DNA of 64,000 nt from Methylobacterium iners. Its GTDB lineage: Bacteria > Pseudomonadota > Alphaproteobacteria > Rhizobiales > Beijerinckiaceae. The position numbers and the translations under genes are program-made. How positions within the stretch are numbered: the stretch's first letter is position 1; every line of letters starts with the position of its first letter. A model generated the notes under the pieces. That model saw only the letters and a list, made by a program, of their open reading frames with translations, was not told the DNA's origin and made no database searches. Shown piece after piece: positions 27,783-39,921 of this stretch. The DNA lies in contig NZ_BPQP01000056.1 in NCBI RefSeq assembly GCF_022179305.1, positions 28,063 through 92,062 of the forward strand, read 5' to 3'.

Positions 27783-28214
27783 TTGCAGAAGCTTGGCGGC
27801 GCCCTGGTCGTCGCGTTCGTGGGCCTAGCGGTCTCGGGCTGCGTCGGCTTCTCCTACATCTCGAAGACCTACGTCGCCCTGACGCCGCAGGTGGTCACCA
27901 TCGGCTGCAACGAGCCCTACGAGGTCTACGACCAGCGCCAGGCGCGGCGCATGCTGATCGTCTCGAACGGCCTGCGCGAGGTGGCCGGCTGCGGGCTCGA
28001 GGGCGCCGATCCGGCCGCGACCCGGGCCAGGCGCTTCCGCGAGGCCGGCCGGACCTATCTCGACGAGACCGTGCGCGAGGATTGCCGGATCACCGGCGAG
28101 ACGGTGTTCACCGACCTGCAGACCGAGTTCGTCTACGCCTGCGCCGCGCCGATCGAGCCGCGCGGCACCAAGGTGCCCCGCCTGCCCGGGCGCAACCCGG
28201 TCGGCTTCCAGTAG
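27783..28214 (+). CDS. Putative small lipoprotein, four cysteines in mature part
   Basis: A 143 aa protein starting at TTG 27783 with a signal sequence and lipobox (AVSGCVG). The mature part has VTIGCNEPYEVYDQRQARRM, a VAGCGLEG segment, EDCRITGETVF and VYACAAP, i.e. four further cysteines that could form two disulfides. No family recognised. No ATG lies nearby in frame, so TTG is the working start; the signal peptide begins at once. Confidence 0.65.
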   Translation: MQKLGGALVVAFVGLAVSGCVGFSYISKTYVALTPQVVTIGCNEPYEVYDQRQARRMLIVSNGLREVAGCGLEGADPAATRARRFREAGRTYLDETVREDCRITGETVFTDLQTEFVYACAAPIEPRGTKVPRLPGRNPVGFQ

Positions 28215-28316
28215 CCGACGACGGGACGCCTCCGGCCGGGGGTGATCAACGCCCGCCGCTGCGCGCCGGCGCGTGGAGAACGTGCAGAATCGCGTTGATC
28301 ACGGCACCCGAATTGA

Positions 28317-28538
28317 TCACCGCTTCTCGACGGGAGGGCGCGGGAAGGTCCGCTCGGCGGCATCGCCTGCCGCGGCCAGGAGCGCCCGGGCGAAGAGACG
28401 GGCATCGCGCCGGTCGAGGGTGAGGATGGCGGTGACCGGCCTGCCGCCGAGATCGGCCAGGCCCAGCTCGACCTGCACGCCGTCGCCGACCGGCGCGACC
28501 GACAGGGTCCAGTCCCGCTCCCCCTGATCCCCGCTCAT
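28317..28538 (-). CDS. Small conserved hypothetical protein
   Basis: A 73 aa protein starting at ATG 28538. It has a beta-rich N-terminal part (WTLSVAPVGDGVQVELGLAD) and TLDRRDARLFARALLAAAG, like a small soluble alpha/beta protein. I recognise no family. It is divergent from the Fae homologue, 155 bp away. Sequence composition supports coding, but no independent evidence is visible. Confidence 0.5.
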   Translation of the reverse strand: MSGDQGERDWTLSVAPVGDGVQVELGLADLGGRPVTAILTLDRRDARLFARALLAAAGDAAERTFPRPPVEKR

Positions 28539-28693
28539 CGGCGCGCTCTCGTCCTGCCCGAGACTGCTAATGGCCGATCGTCGCGCCGGAGGCCAGGGGG
28601 CGGGGAGCGATGTCGGCGATTGACGCTGTGCACCGCGTGGTGTTTCTCGCGCCGCGCCCGCTGATGGGGCAGCGCGTTCCGAGAGGGTCAAAC

Positions 28694-29233
28694 ATGTCCG
28701 AGATCTGGTTTCGCACCGGCGAGGCGACCGTGCTCGCCGCCGAGGGGCAGTACACGGACGCGATGCCCGAGGTGCTGATCGGCTCGACGCGCGGCCCCGT
28801 CGGCCAGGCCTTCGCCGGGATGATGGGCCAGGTCCAGGGCCACACCCGGATGTTCGTGGTGCGCGACCTCAACCAGCTCGTGCGCCCCGCCACCATGATG
28901 ACCACCAAGGTCACGATCCACACGGCCGAATACGCCGAGCTCCTCGGCGGCGTGGTCCAGGCGGCGACGGGCGACGCCATCATCGACTGCGTGATCGAGG
29001 GCATCCTGCCGAAGGACGGTCTTGATGAGCTGTGCATGATCATCATGATCTGGCTCGACGAGCGCTGCGGTTCCGACCCCCACCTCGATCACAAGGACCT
29101 CTACCGGACCAATTACGAGGCGACGAAGCTCGCGATTGGCCGGGCTATGCGCGGCGAGCCGACCATCGACGAGCTCATCGCCAACCGGAAGACGGTGAAG
29201 CACTACGCATTGGAGGACGTGATCGACTACTGA
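28694..29233 (+). CDS. Formaldehyde-activating enzyme (Fae) homologue
   Basis: A 179 aa homologue of Fae, which condenses formaldehyde with tetrahydromethanopterin in methylotrophs. Shared blocks include VLIGSTRGPVGQAF, TKVTIHTAEYAEL (with the conserved Lys), EGILPKDGLDELCMI and YEATKLAIGRAMRGEP. However, the catalytic histidine position of Fae (His17 in the literature numbering) aligns with Met24 here and the following Asp with Glu26, so canonical activity is doubtful. It may correspond to the Fae2/Fae3-type paralogues of Methylobacterium. ATG 28694 has GAGAGG upstream; an ATG at 28610 would add 28 unmatched residues. No methylotrophy genes are adjacent. Confidence 0.85.
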   Translation: MSEIWFRTGEATVLAAEGQYTDAMPEVLIGSTRGPVGQAFAGMMGQVQGHTRMFVVRDLNQLVRPATMMTTKVTIHTAEYAELLGGVVQAATGDAIIDCVIEGILPKDGLDELCMIIMIWLDERCGSDPHLDHKDLYRTNYEATKLAIGRAMRGEPTIDELIANRKTVKHYALEDVIDY

Positions 29234-29859
29234 GCGGGGGCCTTGCGCGCGCGCATGAGCGAAGTGCGCGCGTAAAGGTCCGCCAGAGCGCAATCGAGTC
29301 CGATTGTCGGCAGAACGACACGTTCGTCGAGACTCGTGAGCCGATGCCGGACCCAGAGATCCCCTTCACGCACGGCCACCGTAACGTCGAAGGAAGCCTG
29401 CTCGATGAGCAGGATGACTTCGCAGGCCGGCAGCGCCTCGTAGTTCTCGACCTTGATGGCGATCTTTTCCCGGGCCGCCCCGCTCGGCTTGCGCCGGTCG
29501 TTGGCCGAGATGATTTCGGCTGCGAGGTAGCAGGTCTGCATGATGTTCAGGCCCGGCACGATCTCGGAGCTGTCGAGGACCGCCACGTCCGGAACATAGG
29601 TGTGATTATCGACGGTCGGTCTCAGATCGATGGCCGGGTTCTGGACCGCGACGCGGTCGGCACCGAAGCGTTCGAGGGCATCGTTCAGGAGACGGTCGAG
29701 GTTCCCGGCGATCAGCTGGTGATCGATGTTCGGCTGTGCCTGCATGATGAACCGCCCGTCGATGAGTTCCCATTTCTCCTCGTCGGGCCGCGACGCCACG
29801 AAGTCCTGGAACCGGAGGTGGGCGTCGCGCGGTCTGTCTTTCGTCAGGGATGCCGTCAT
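29227..29859 (-). CDS. Uma2 family protein (PD-(D/E)xK nuclease fold)
   Basis: A 210 aa protein of the Uma2/DUF820 family, which has a restriction-endonuclease-like fold. Matches include WELIDGRFIMQAQPNIDHQ, YVPDVAVLD (catalytic Asp) and AAEIISANDRR (catalytic Glu), then IKVENYEALP. Such proteins are abundant in cyanobacteria and scattered elsewhere; their role is unknown. It converges on the Fae homologue and overlaps it by 7 nt. ATG 29859 gives the family N-terminus. Confidence 0.8.
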   Translation of the reverse strand: MTASLTKDRPRDAHLRFQDFVASRPDEEKWELIDGRFIMQAQPNIDHQLIAGNLDRLLNDALERFGADRVAVQNPAIDLRPTVDNHTYVPDVAVLDSSEIVPGLNIMQTCYLAAEIISANDRRKPSGAAREKIAIKVENYEALPACEVILLIEQASFDVTVAVREGDLWVRHRLTSLDERVVLPTIGLDCALADLYARTSLMRARKAPAQ

Positions 29860-29924
29860 GGTCCGCTCCGCACCGGAGGCTTCCGAGGGTAGGATCGGCT
29901 CGGCCCAAGGTCCGGTCAAGCGCC

Positions 29925-30362
29925 TCACCCCGGCGGGATGCGCCCGACCGAGCACAGGGTCCGGATCGTGCCGGCGCTGTCGGTGTAGCAGCTCGCCGAC
30001 CAGCCGTTCTGCTGGATGAAGGATTTCCGTCGCTCGCGCAGCGCCGTCTCGTAGGCCCGCACGAGGATGGCCTGGGCGGCGTCCGCGCGCTCGCCGACGA
30101 CGATCTCGGTCGCGATCGACAGGACTTGGAAGTAGGCCGCGGACGGGCTCGGATCGCCGGAGGCCGCCTGCGCGATCGGCTCAGCGCGGCAGGTCAGGTC
30201 GAGCTTGGTGCTGCCCGGAACCCTGATGTCGATGCTCGGCCCCTGCCGGCGCGCGACCTTGCCGCCGGTCGCCGCGGCGATGCGGGCGGCCAGGCCGTCG
30301 CATTCGTCGGCCTGCGCGGCGGTGGAGACGAGGAGGAGGGCGGCGAGGGCGAGACGAAGCAT
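29925..30362 (-). CDS. Secreted protein of unknown function
   Basis: A 145 aa protein with a signal peptide (RLALAALLLVSTAAQADEC). The mature part has LAARIAAATGGKVARRQGPS and several cysteines (DEC, LTC, SCY, LCS) that could pair in the periplasm. I see no domain I can name. ATG 30362 follows AAGGTCC at moderate distance. The damaged mazF lies immediately upstream on the same strand. Confidence 0.65.
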   Translation of the reverse strand: MLRLALAALLLVSTAAQADECDGLAARIAAATGGKVARRQGPSIDIRVPGSTKLDLTCRAEPIAQAASGDPSPSAAYFQVLSIATEIVVGERADAAQAILVRAYETALRERRKSFIQQNGWSASCYTDSAGTIRTLCSVGRIPPG

Positions 30363-30759
30363 GAAAGGACCTTGGGATGAAGCGGCGCGTGTCGATTGAT
30401 TCGAAGGCTCTGTGCAATCTGTAGGAAGGCCTTGAGCTTCGCCTTGGCTCGTCGACCAACGCCTGTGGAGCAACCTCGATGAAGCGGACGCCGCGTGCCG
30501 CCCAAGAACGCGCCATGCCCTGATCGGCAATCGGGACCGCGCGGGTCTTGAGGCCCTCGGGCAATGCGACCTCGTAGGGATAGTCTTTGACCCGACTGGT
30601 GATCGGGCAGGCGAAACAGCGGCCGGTCGCAGCATGGTAGGCGTGCGGCGTCAGGATGAGGGCTGGTCGCGCAGAAGCCTGTTCTGTCCCGGCCGGCCAG
30701 CTGGAATCGACGAAGACGAGGTCGTCGAGGTCGGGGCGGTAGGGCTCACCAGATTTCAT
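30181..30759 (-). pseudogene. mazF: MazF-like toxin with frameshifted C-terminus
   Basis: Begins at ATG 30759 and matches MazF/PemK endoribonuclease over about 105 residues: YRPDLDDLVFVDS, EQASARPALILTPHAY, CPITSRVKDYPYEV and VPIADQ. After APQALVDE (near 30446) the frame turns to unrelated Arg/Ser-rich sequence running into the next gene. The expected ending AKAKLKAFLQI is present one frame over, so one base seems missing. The last helix is therefore lost or altered. The start overlaps mazE by 14 nt, the usual operon layout. Confidence 0.7.
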
Positions 30760-30991
30760 TCCCGGCCGGTGGGCCCTCGAAGAGCTCGTCAAGCTGGTCG
30801 TCCTGCGTGATGCCCGCCAGGAGCTCGTCGAAGCTGTAGTGAGGCGGCGCTGCGATCGGCGTGACTACGAGCTTGCCCTTCTCGACGGTGAGATCGGCCG
30901 CCATGCCTTCGCTCGCGCCGATATCGACAAGCGCGACGGCCGGGATGCGAAGGGCCAAGCTGTTGCCCCAGCGGGAAAACTGCACACGCAT
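30746..30991 (-). CDS. mazE: MazE-like antitoxin (AbrB fold)
   Basis: An 81 aa protein. The N-terminal MRVQFSRWGNSLALRIPAV is the AbrB/MazE swapped-hairpin DNA-binding domain; the acidic C-terminal tail (ELLAGITQDDQLDELFEGPP) would neutralise the toxin. It overlaps the toxin start by 14 nt. ATG 30991 is chosen because it begins the conserved domain. Probably autoregulatory, as in other mazEF pairs. Confidence 0.85.
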   Translation of the reverse strand: MRVQFSRWGNSLALRIPAVALVDIGASEGMAADLTVEKGKLVVTPIAAPPHYSFDELLAGITQDDQLDELFEGPPAGNEIW

Positions 30992-31059
30992 GAGGACGAT
31001 CCTGCTTGTATCTTCAATGACGATACATTGCTGCGCGGTCGGCGCAATCGGAGACGGGA

Positions 31060-34421
<3,362 letters not shown>

Positions 34422-34425
<4 letters not shown>

Positions 34426-35969
34426 GCGAACAGCCCGTGCACGAACCAGCGGGCCGCCGCGTTGGCTGAGTGAAACCCCTCGCGGTAGAGCCACAGGCGC
34501 CGGCCGGCCTCGTCCTCGACCCGGTAATAATCGCGGACCGGCGCATCCTCGCGCCACCACTCGCCGGCGATCCGCTCCGGCCCCTCGGCATGGGCGACCC
34601 GGTGCAGGCGGAGGCGCCAGCGGAAGCGCTGCGGCGGGCCGTCGGGGGCGAGCGAAAAAACCTCCTGCGCCGCCTCGCCCGTGCGCAGCAGGATGAGCGG
34701 GCGACAGGGCGGTCCCTCGGCCGCCCGTCTCCGCGCGGGATGGGCCCGGTCGGGCGGCATCCAGCGGCGCGGCGCGGAAGCCCGCTCCGGGATGTGGCTC
34801 TCGCGGAATTCGGGCCGGCCGAGGCGGCGACCGAGGCGCTGGCGCAGGGCGTCGGCGAGGCGGCCGATCCCCTGTCCCGCCGATGCGCCCCCGACCAGGC
34901 GCACCTGGATCGGGCGGATCGGCCCCGTCGCCGTCACGTCGAGTCGCAGGGTCTCGAAGCCGAAGCCGGCGTCGAGTTCCCGTCCGAGCCGATCGAGCCT
35001 GAGGTCGAGCAGGCGCCCGACCTGGGCGGGGCACCGGGTCGGATCGGAGAGGCCCAAGTCGAGGGTGCTGGCATGGCCGTCGACACGATGCAGGGTGAGC
35101 CGCAGGGCGCGCGCGCCGAGGCCGGCCGCCTCGAGCCGGGGCGCCACCTCGCCCATGAGGTCCCGTACGACGGCGACGATGACGTCCTGGTGCCCGATCG
35201 GGTCGAGGAAGCCCCGCGTCGCGCGGAAGCTCGGGGCCTCTCCGAGGGCGAGAAGCGGCTCGGGCCGGTGCCCCAGGGCCTGGTCGAGGCGGGTGAGCAG
35301 GTCCTGGCCGAAGCGCCGGGCGAGCGGCGCACGAGGCGCCTCGGCAAGCGCCCCGATCCGGCGCAGGCCAAGGCGTCGCAACGACGCCGCGATGCCGGGC
35401 TCAAGGCGCAGGGCCGTGACCGGCAGGTCGCGCAGGACCGCCGCGTTTCCGCCCGGCGGCACGATCGGGGCTCGGCTGCGCGCGCCGCCGTAGCGGGCGA
35501 GCGCGAAGGCGCAGCCGGGGGTGTCGGCCAGCGCCAGCCGGGCGGGGAGGGCGTTCTTCGCGAGCCTCTCCGCAAGGTCCGCGATCAGTCCCGCCTCGCC
35601 GCCGAAGAGATGGCTCGCACCGGCGATGTTGAGGAAGAGGCCGTCGCCGCCCTCGGCGGCACCGAAAGGGGCGACCGTCGGCGTGTAGCGCCGCGCCCAG
35701 ACGCAGAGCCGTTCGAGGGCGGCCGCGTCGGCCTCCGGATCAGCGGGGTACACTGCGATGCCGGTGCCGATCCGGGCGCGGGCCCGCGCCAGGGGCTCGC
35801 CGGGCCGCAGGCCGAGCGCGTGAGCCTGCGCGTCGACCGCGATGAGGCACAGGCCGCCCTGTCCCACGGCCGCGACGACGCAGGGGCCTCCATCCTCAGC
35901 CATGCCCCGCGCGCGCCGCAGGCGCGTGACGGGCCAATGTTTTAGCCAGATCGAAACGATGCGCGGCAT
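34422..35969 (-). CDS. imuB: ImuB, Y-family polymerase-like mutagenesis protein
   Basis: A 515 aa protein related to Y-family polymerases: [18 protein letters not shown] start, [36 protein letters not shown] and [13 protein letters not shown]. The catalytic Asp-Glu pair of true Y polymerases is not seen at the equivalent places, as expected for ImuB, which acts as an adaptor between DnaE2, the beta clamp and ImuA. Its start overlaps imuA by 74 nt and its end overlaps dnaE2 by 4 nt. Confidence 0.93.
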
Positions 35970-36654
35970 TATCCCATTCCAGAAGCCAATCCCCGTTGCG
36001 CCCGTTGCGGCAGCGGTCGAGCCGCACCCGCCAGCGCGGGCGCGTCAGGGCGCCGAAGCGATCGCGTGCGGCTTCCGCGGCCTCGATCCGCCAGCGCGTC
36101 GCCGCCCCGTTCGCCTCGTCCAGTCCTGGCGGCCGCAGGATGAGCAGGAGCGGGTTCGTCCGCTCGGCCGCGAGGGTGAGCCGCCGGCCCTGCTTCAGCG
36201 GCAGGCCGGCATCGACGAGGCCGGCGACGGCCGCGAGGCCGTCCGCCCGCAGAGCCTCCTCGACGGCGCGGTAGACCTCCGTGTCGGTCTCGACCTCGAA
36301 GAGCAGGAGCCGGCCTGGATCGAGGCCGAGATCCGCGAGCCCGTGGCCGTAGGGAATCGGGTGTCCGCGCGCGACCACCAGCAGGGCCTCGCCCGGCTTC
36401 GCCGCGAGGTGGCGGGCGACGAGGGCCAGGGTGAAGCCTAAAGCCGCGGCCTCGGCCCCCTCCGCTCCCGGCGCGATCTCGTGCAGGCTGCCAAGTGCCA
36501 GCCCTCGGGTGGGCAGCCTTTCGTCGAGATCGGCGATGCCGAACGGAAGCGCGCCGGCGACGGAGTTCAGGGCCGGCGCCTGGAGCCGGGCGCGCAGGGC
36601 GACGAGCGCCTCCTCCCGACCCGCCCCCGCATGCACGACATCCTCGGATCGCAT
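35896..36654 (-). CDS. imuA: ImuA, RecA-like mutagenesis protein
   Basis: A 252 aa member of the ImuA family (RecA-related fold): LPFGIADLDERLPTRGLALG near residue 36, LHEIAPGAEGAE, then ALLVVARGHPIPYGHGLADLG and LLILRPPGLDEANGAATRW. It helps SOS mutagenesis with ImuB and DnaE2. First gene of the cassette; the LexA box lies about 50 bp upstream of its start. Confidence 0.92.
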   Translation of the reverse strand: MRSEDVVHAGAGREEALVALRARLQAPALNSVAGALPFGIADLDERLPTRGLALGSLHEIAPGAEGAEAAALGFTLALVARHLAAKPGEALLVVARGHPIPYGHGLADLGLDPGRLLLFEVETDTEVYRAVEEALRADGLAAVAGLVDAGLPLKQGRRLTLAAERTNPLLLILRPPGLDEANGAATRWRIEAAEAARDRFGALTRPRWRVRLDRCRNGRNGDWLLEWDNAAHRFDLAKTLARHAPAARAGHG

Positions 36655-36702
36655 CGCTGATTCACCCTCGTATCCGCCTGCCTGGTGGATGCCTCAGCGT
36701 AA

Positions 36703-36717
36703 GAACAAAACAAGAAC
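36703..36717 (-). promoter_or_regulatory. LexA-binding SOS box upstream of imuA
   Basis: Minus strand reads GTTC-TTGTTTT-GTTC, an exact match to the alphaproteobacterial LexA consensus GTTC-N7-GTTC. It lies 49 bp upstream of the imuA ATG, so the cassette is expected to be DNA-damage inducible. Confidence 0.85.
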
Positions 36718-36915
36718 AGACTCAATCGATTTCAGGAGGTCCGAAGTTTCATGATTATATTCAGGCCTTTGCCCTGTGGAGAGCTGTGGACGGGTGTGGA
36801 TGCCGCCGCGATCGGACGTGGGCGCGGCGACCGAGTCAGGCTTGACCGCGACGCGGCCTCGACGCCAATCTCCGCCGCCCGCGCTCAAGACGCGGGCTGG
36901 TCCGGGGGAAGGTTC

Positions 36916-37821
36916 ATGCGTCTCGATCGCCTCGCTCTGGCCCTGGCGAGCTTTGCCCTCGCCTCCCTGGCTTCAGGGGTTTCCGCGCAGACGGTCGAGC
37001 AGGGCATGCCGGCTCCCGAGCCCCCGGCCAGGGCAGCGCCGAAGCCGGCGAAGAAGCGCCCGCAGGTCCCCGCCCAGCCGATCACGGTCAACGAGGCGCG
37101 GATCGAGGCCGGCGACCTGCGGATCTCGGGCACCGTGCGCAAGGGCGGCGCCGTCGTGGTGCTCGACGACGACATCTCGGTCATGGCGGACAAGGGCGGC
37201 CGCTTCAGCTTCCGCCTGCCGCACAGGCCGACGAGCTGCGTGGCGACCCTGAAGGTCGAGGAGGACGAGCGCGAGGCGGTGATCGCCAATTGCGCTCCCG
37301 AGGGACCGCCGGGACCGAAGGGCGAGCCCGGCCCTGCCGGGATGGCCGGCTTGCCGGGTCCCAAGGGCGATCAGGGTCTCAAGGGCGATCAGGGTCTCAA
37401 GGGCGATCCGGGTTTGAAGGGCGACCAAGGCCCCCAGGGCGGTCCGGGCCCGAAGGGGGAGGCGGGATTGCGCGGCGAAGCCGGTCCCAAGGGTGAGCCG
37501 GGGGAACCGGGGCCGAAGGGCGAGACCGGGCCGCAGGGGCCTCCCGGTCCGAAGGGCGAGGCGGGTCTGGCGGGCGGGCGCGGCGAGGCCGGCGCGGCCG
37601 GGCTTGCGAGCTCCCCCGGCGCAGGATCGCCCCTGCGCGTGATCCGGGCGGAGAACTGCCCTACGAGCGGGTGCGAGGTCACCTGCGAGGGCGGGGAGGT
37701 CCTGGTCTCGGCCTATTGCCTCCGGGCGCGCAGCCCGACCTTCCGCCAGGGCAGCAACGGCGCGAACGCCGCCTGCCCCGCCGACAGCCAGGGCATGGTG
37801 GGCATCTGCGCGCGGTTGTGA
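36916..37821 (+). CDS. Secreted collagen-like repeat protein
   Basis: A 301 aa exported protein. A signal peptide ([20 protein letters not shown]) is followed by a Pro/Ala/Lys linker, a beta-rich domain ([20 protein letters not shown] ... [17 protein letters not shown]), then 34 uninterrupted Gly-X-Y triplets beginning [13 protein letters not shown] and rich in GPK, GDQ and GEA. A C-terminal region with six cysteines ([28 protein letters not shown]) ends the protein. It probably forms trimers through the collagen stretch. ATG 36916 is chosen over ATG 36751 because the signal peptide starts there and GGGGGAAGG precedes it. Confidence 0.8.
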   Translation: MRLDRLALALASFALASLASGVSAQTVEQGMPAPEPPARAAPKPAKKRPQVPAQPITVNEARIEAGDLRISGTVRKGGAVVVLDDDISVMADKGGRFSFRLPHRPTSCVATLKVEEDEREAVIANCAPEGPPGPKGEPGPAGMAGLPGPKGDQGLKGDQGLKGDPGLKGDQGPQGGPGPKGEAGLRGEAGPKGEPGEPGPKGETGPQGPPGPKGEAGLAGGRGEAGAAGLASSPGAGSPLRVIRAENCPTSGCEVTCEGGEVLVSAYCLRARSPTFRQGSNGANAACPADSQGMVGICARL

Positions 37822-37885
37822 GGGTTCGCAGCTCCGATCGACCCACTCGACCCCCGACCTCCTTCCCCGGATCGGGTTCGGCCGA

Positions 37886-39154
37886 CTACACGGGCGTTCC
37901 CGAGAGGGCGGCGGCCCCGCGCCGATCAGACGAGGTCTGTTCCGCATCCGCCTGCAGCCACGCCATCATCCCCTCCGCCGCGGCCCGTCCCGTCGCGAAG
38001 GCGGCCTGGAGCAGGTAGCCGCCGGTCGGGGCTTCCCAATCCAGCATCTCGCCGGCGACGAAGGTGCCGGGCCGGGCCCGCAGCATGAATCGCGCGTCGA
38101 GGCCCGCGAAGGCGACGCCTCCGGCCGTCGAGATCGCCCGCTCGATCGAGCCGGTCCCATTAATCCGCAGGGGCGCGGCCTTGATCAGGGCCGCGAGGTC
38201 CGGTGCGGCGGAGGGCAGGGTGCGCCCGGCGGATTCCCGCAGCAGGCTGACCATGACGGGCGACAAACCGGCCTGCTTGCGCAGGGTCTCGGCCTGCGAC
38301 TGGCCCGGTCGCGCGGCCGCGAGGCGGCCGGCCAGCGCCGCCTCCGTCAGGTCCGGCCGCAGGTCCAGCGCGATCACGGCCTCGCCCCGCGCTGCCATCG
38401 CCTCCCGGATGAGGCGCGAGGCGGCGTAGATCGCCCCGCCCTCGATCCCCTCGCCGGTGACGACCGCCTCGCCCCGCACCCGGGTGTCGCCGATCGTCAG
38501 GGCGATGCGCTTGAGCGGCGCGCCGGCGAAGCGCGCGCGGAAGAAGTCCGACCAAGCCATTGCGAAGCCGCCATTGGCCGGCGCGAGGGGCGAGACCGGC
38601 ACGCCCGCCTCGCGCAGGAGCGGCACCCAGGCCCCGTCCGAGCCGAGCCGCGACCAGCTGGCGCCACCGAGGGCCAGCAGCGTCGCGCGCGCCGGCACGC
38701 TGATCCGGCCCGCCGGCGTCTCGAAGGCGGGGCGCTCCTCGTCCCAGCCGACGAAGCGGTGTCGGGTCCGGACGCGCACGCCGAGTCCGTCGAGCCGGGT
38801 GAGCCAAGCTCGCAGCAGGGGCGAGGCCTTGAAGCTCTTGGGAAAGACCCGGCCGCTCGACCCGACGAAGCTCGGCTCGCCGAGCGCCTCGCACCAGGCC
38901 CGCAGGGCGTCGGGCGGGAAGGCCTCGACCGCGCCCGCGAGCCGCGCCTCGGCCGGATGGTAGCGGGCCTGGAAGGCCGGCAACGGCTCGCTGTGGGTCA
39001 GGTTCAGGCCGCCGCGGCCCGCCATCAGGAACTTGCGGCCCAGCGACGGCATCCGCTCGTAGATCGTCACGGCAAGCCCGGCCCCGACCAGCACCTCCGC
39101 CGCCGCAAGTCCCGCCGGCCCGCCGCCGATGATTGCGATGTCAGGGTCGCTCAC
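37886..39154 (-). CDS. NAD(P)/FAD-dependent oxidoreductase (HI0933/BaiN-like flavoprotein)
   Basis: A 422 aa flavoprotein: N-terminal Rossmann motif IAIIGGGPAGLAAAEVL, then GRKFLMAGRGGLNLTHSE (HI0933-type), FPKSFKASPLLRAWL, and a C-terminal GTFVAGEMLDWEAPTGGYLL closing the FAD site. The family includes dehydrogenases of unknown substrate. The GTG start at 39154 overlaps the stop of the amidase gene by 4 nt, so it is translated with it. Confidence 0.88.
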   Translation of the reverse strand: MSDPDIAIIGGGPAGLAAAEVLVGAGLAVTIYERMPSLGRKFLMAGRGGLNLTHSEPLPAFQARYHPAEARLAGAVEAFPPDALRAWCEALGEPSFVGSSGRVFPKSFKASPLLRAWLTRLDGLGVRVRTRHRFVGWDEERPAFETPAGRISVPARATLLALGGASWSRLGSDGAWVPLLREAGVPVSPLAPANGGFAMAWSDFFRARFAGAPLKRIALTIGDTRVRGEAVVTGEGIEGGAIYAASRLIREAMAARGEAVIALDLRPDLTEAALAGRLAAARPGQSQAETLRKQAGLSPVMVSLLRESAGRTLPSAAPDLAALIKAAPLRINGTGSIERAISTAGGVAFAGLDARFMLRARPGTFVAGEMLDWEAPTGGYLLQAAFATGRAAAEGMMAWLQADAEQTSSDRRGAAALSGTPV

Positions 39155-39921
39155 GCGCCGGGCCCAGGTCCCGGCCGCGACGCGATCAGGTCGCGCAAGG
39201 TGGTGATGGTCGAGGCATCGGCGACGCCGTCGACGCGGGCCTGGCGGAAATGGCGCTGGAAGGCGGTGACCACCGCCCGGGTGCGCTCGTCGAACCGGCC
39301 CGTCACGGGCTGGTCGTAGCCGTAGAGCGCGAGCATCGCCTGCAGCGCCTCGATCGGCTGGCCGGCATCGCCCTGCGCGAAGAAGCGTCCGTCGCGGATC
39401 GGCGCAGGGGGAACGTGATGGCCGATGCCCGCCCGGGCCAGCCTGTCCCAGGGAAATACCTCGCCCGGGTCCTCCTTGCGCTCCGGCGCCACGTCGGAAT
39501 GGGCGAGCACCCGCGCGGGCGGGATCGACCAGCGCCCGACGAGATCGCGGGCGAGCGCGATCACGGCCTCGATCTGCGCCTCGGGATAGGGCGGCAGGCC
39601 GCCGGCATGACCGGGATGGGCGATCTCGATGCCGAGCGAACGCGAGTTGATGTCGTTCTCCGATCCCCAGGCCGCGCGGCCCGCATGCCAGGCCCGGCGC
39701 CCCTCCGGCACCATCTGCACGACGCGCCCGTCCTCGAACACGAAGTAATGGGCCGAGACCTCGGCGACCGGGTTGGCGAGGCGCTGCAGCGCGAGGGCGG
39801 CCGTCTCCATCCCGGTGTAGTGCAGGACCAGCATGTCGGGCGGGCCGCCGAGGCGCTCGCCGTGATTGGGCGAGGGCACGACGCCGCGCGCGACCGGGCT
39901 CTCCGGCTCCAACCCGCTCAC
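39151..39921 (-). CDS. N-acetylmuramoyl-L-alanine amidase (AmpD type)
   Basis: A 256 aa zinc amidase: MLVLHYTGMETAALALQRL (first zinc His), VSAHYFVFEDGRVVQMV, NSRSLGIEIAHPGH, and VLAHSDVAPERKEDPGEVFPW carrying the second His and catalytic residues. A C-terminal peptidoglycan-binding-like segment (YGYDQPVTGRFDERTRAVVTAF) follows. It recycles cell-wall muropeptides. The GTG 39921 start overlaps the J-domain gene by 4 nt. There is no signal peptide, fitting a cytoplasmic AmpD. Confidence 0.92.
   Translation of the reverse strand: MSGLEPESPVARGVVPSPNHGERLGGPPDMLVLHYTGMETAALALQRLANPVAEVSAHYFVFEDGRVVQMVPEGRRAWHAGRAAWGSENDINSRSLGIEIAHPGHAGGLPPYPEAQIEAVIALARDLVGRWSIPPARVLAHSDVAPERKEDPGEVFPWDRLARAGIGHHVPPAPIRDGRFFAQGDAGQPIEALQAMLALYGYDQPVTGRFDERTRAVVTAFQRHFRQARVDGVADASTITTLRDLIASRPGPGPGA

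Noticed and set aside
36751-36915. N-terminal extension of the collagen-like protein from ATG 36751
   Set aside because: It would bury the signal peptide 55 residues inside the protein; ATG 36916 has a ribosome site.
37290-37496. Repeated DNA in the collagen gene as a CRISPR or VNTR array
   Set aside because: The repeats keep the reading frame of Gly-X-Y and have no constant spacer; they are coding repeats.
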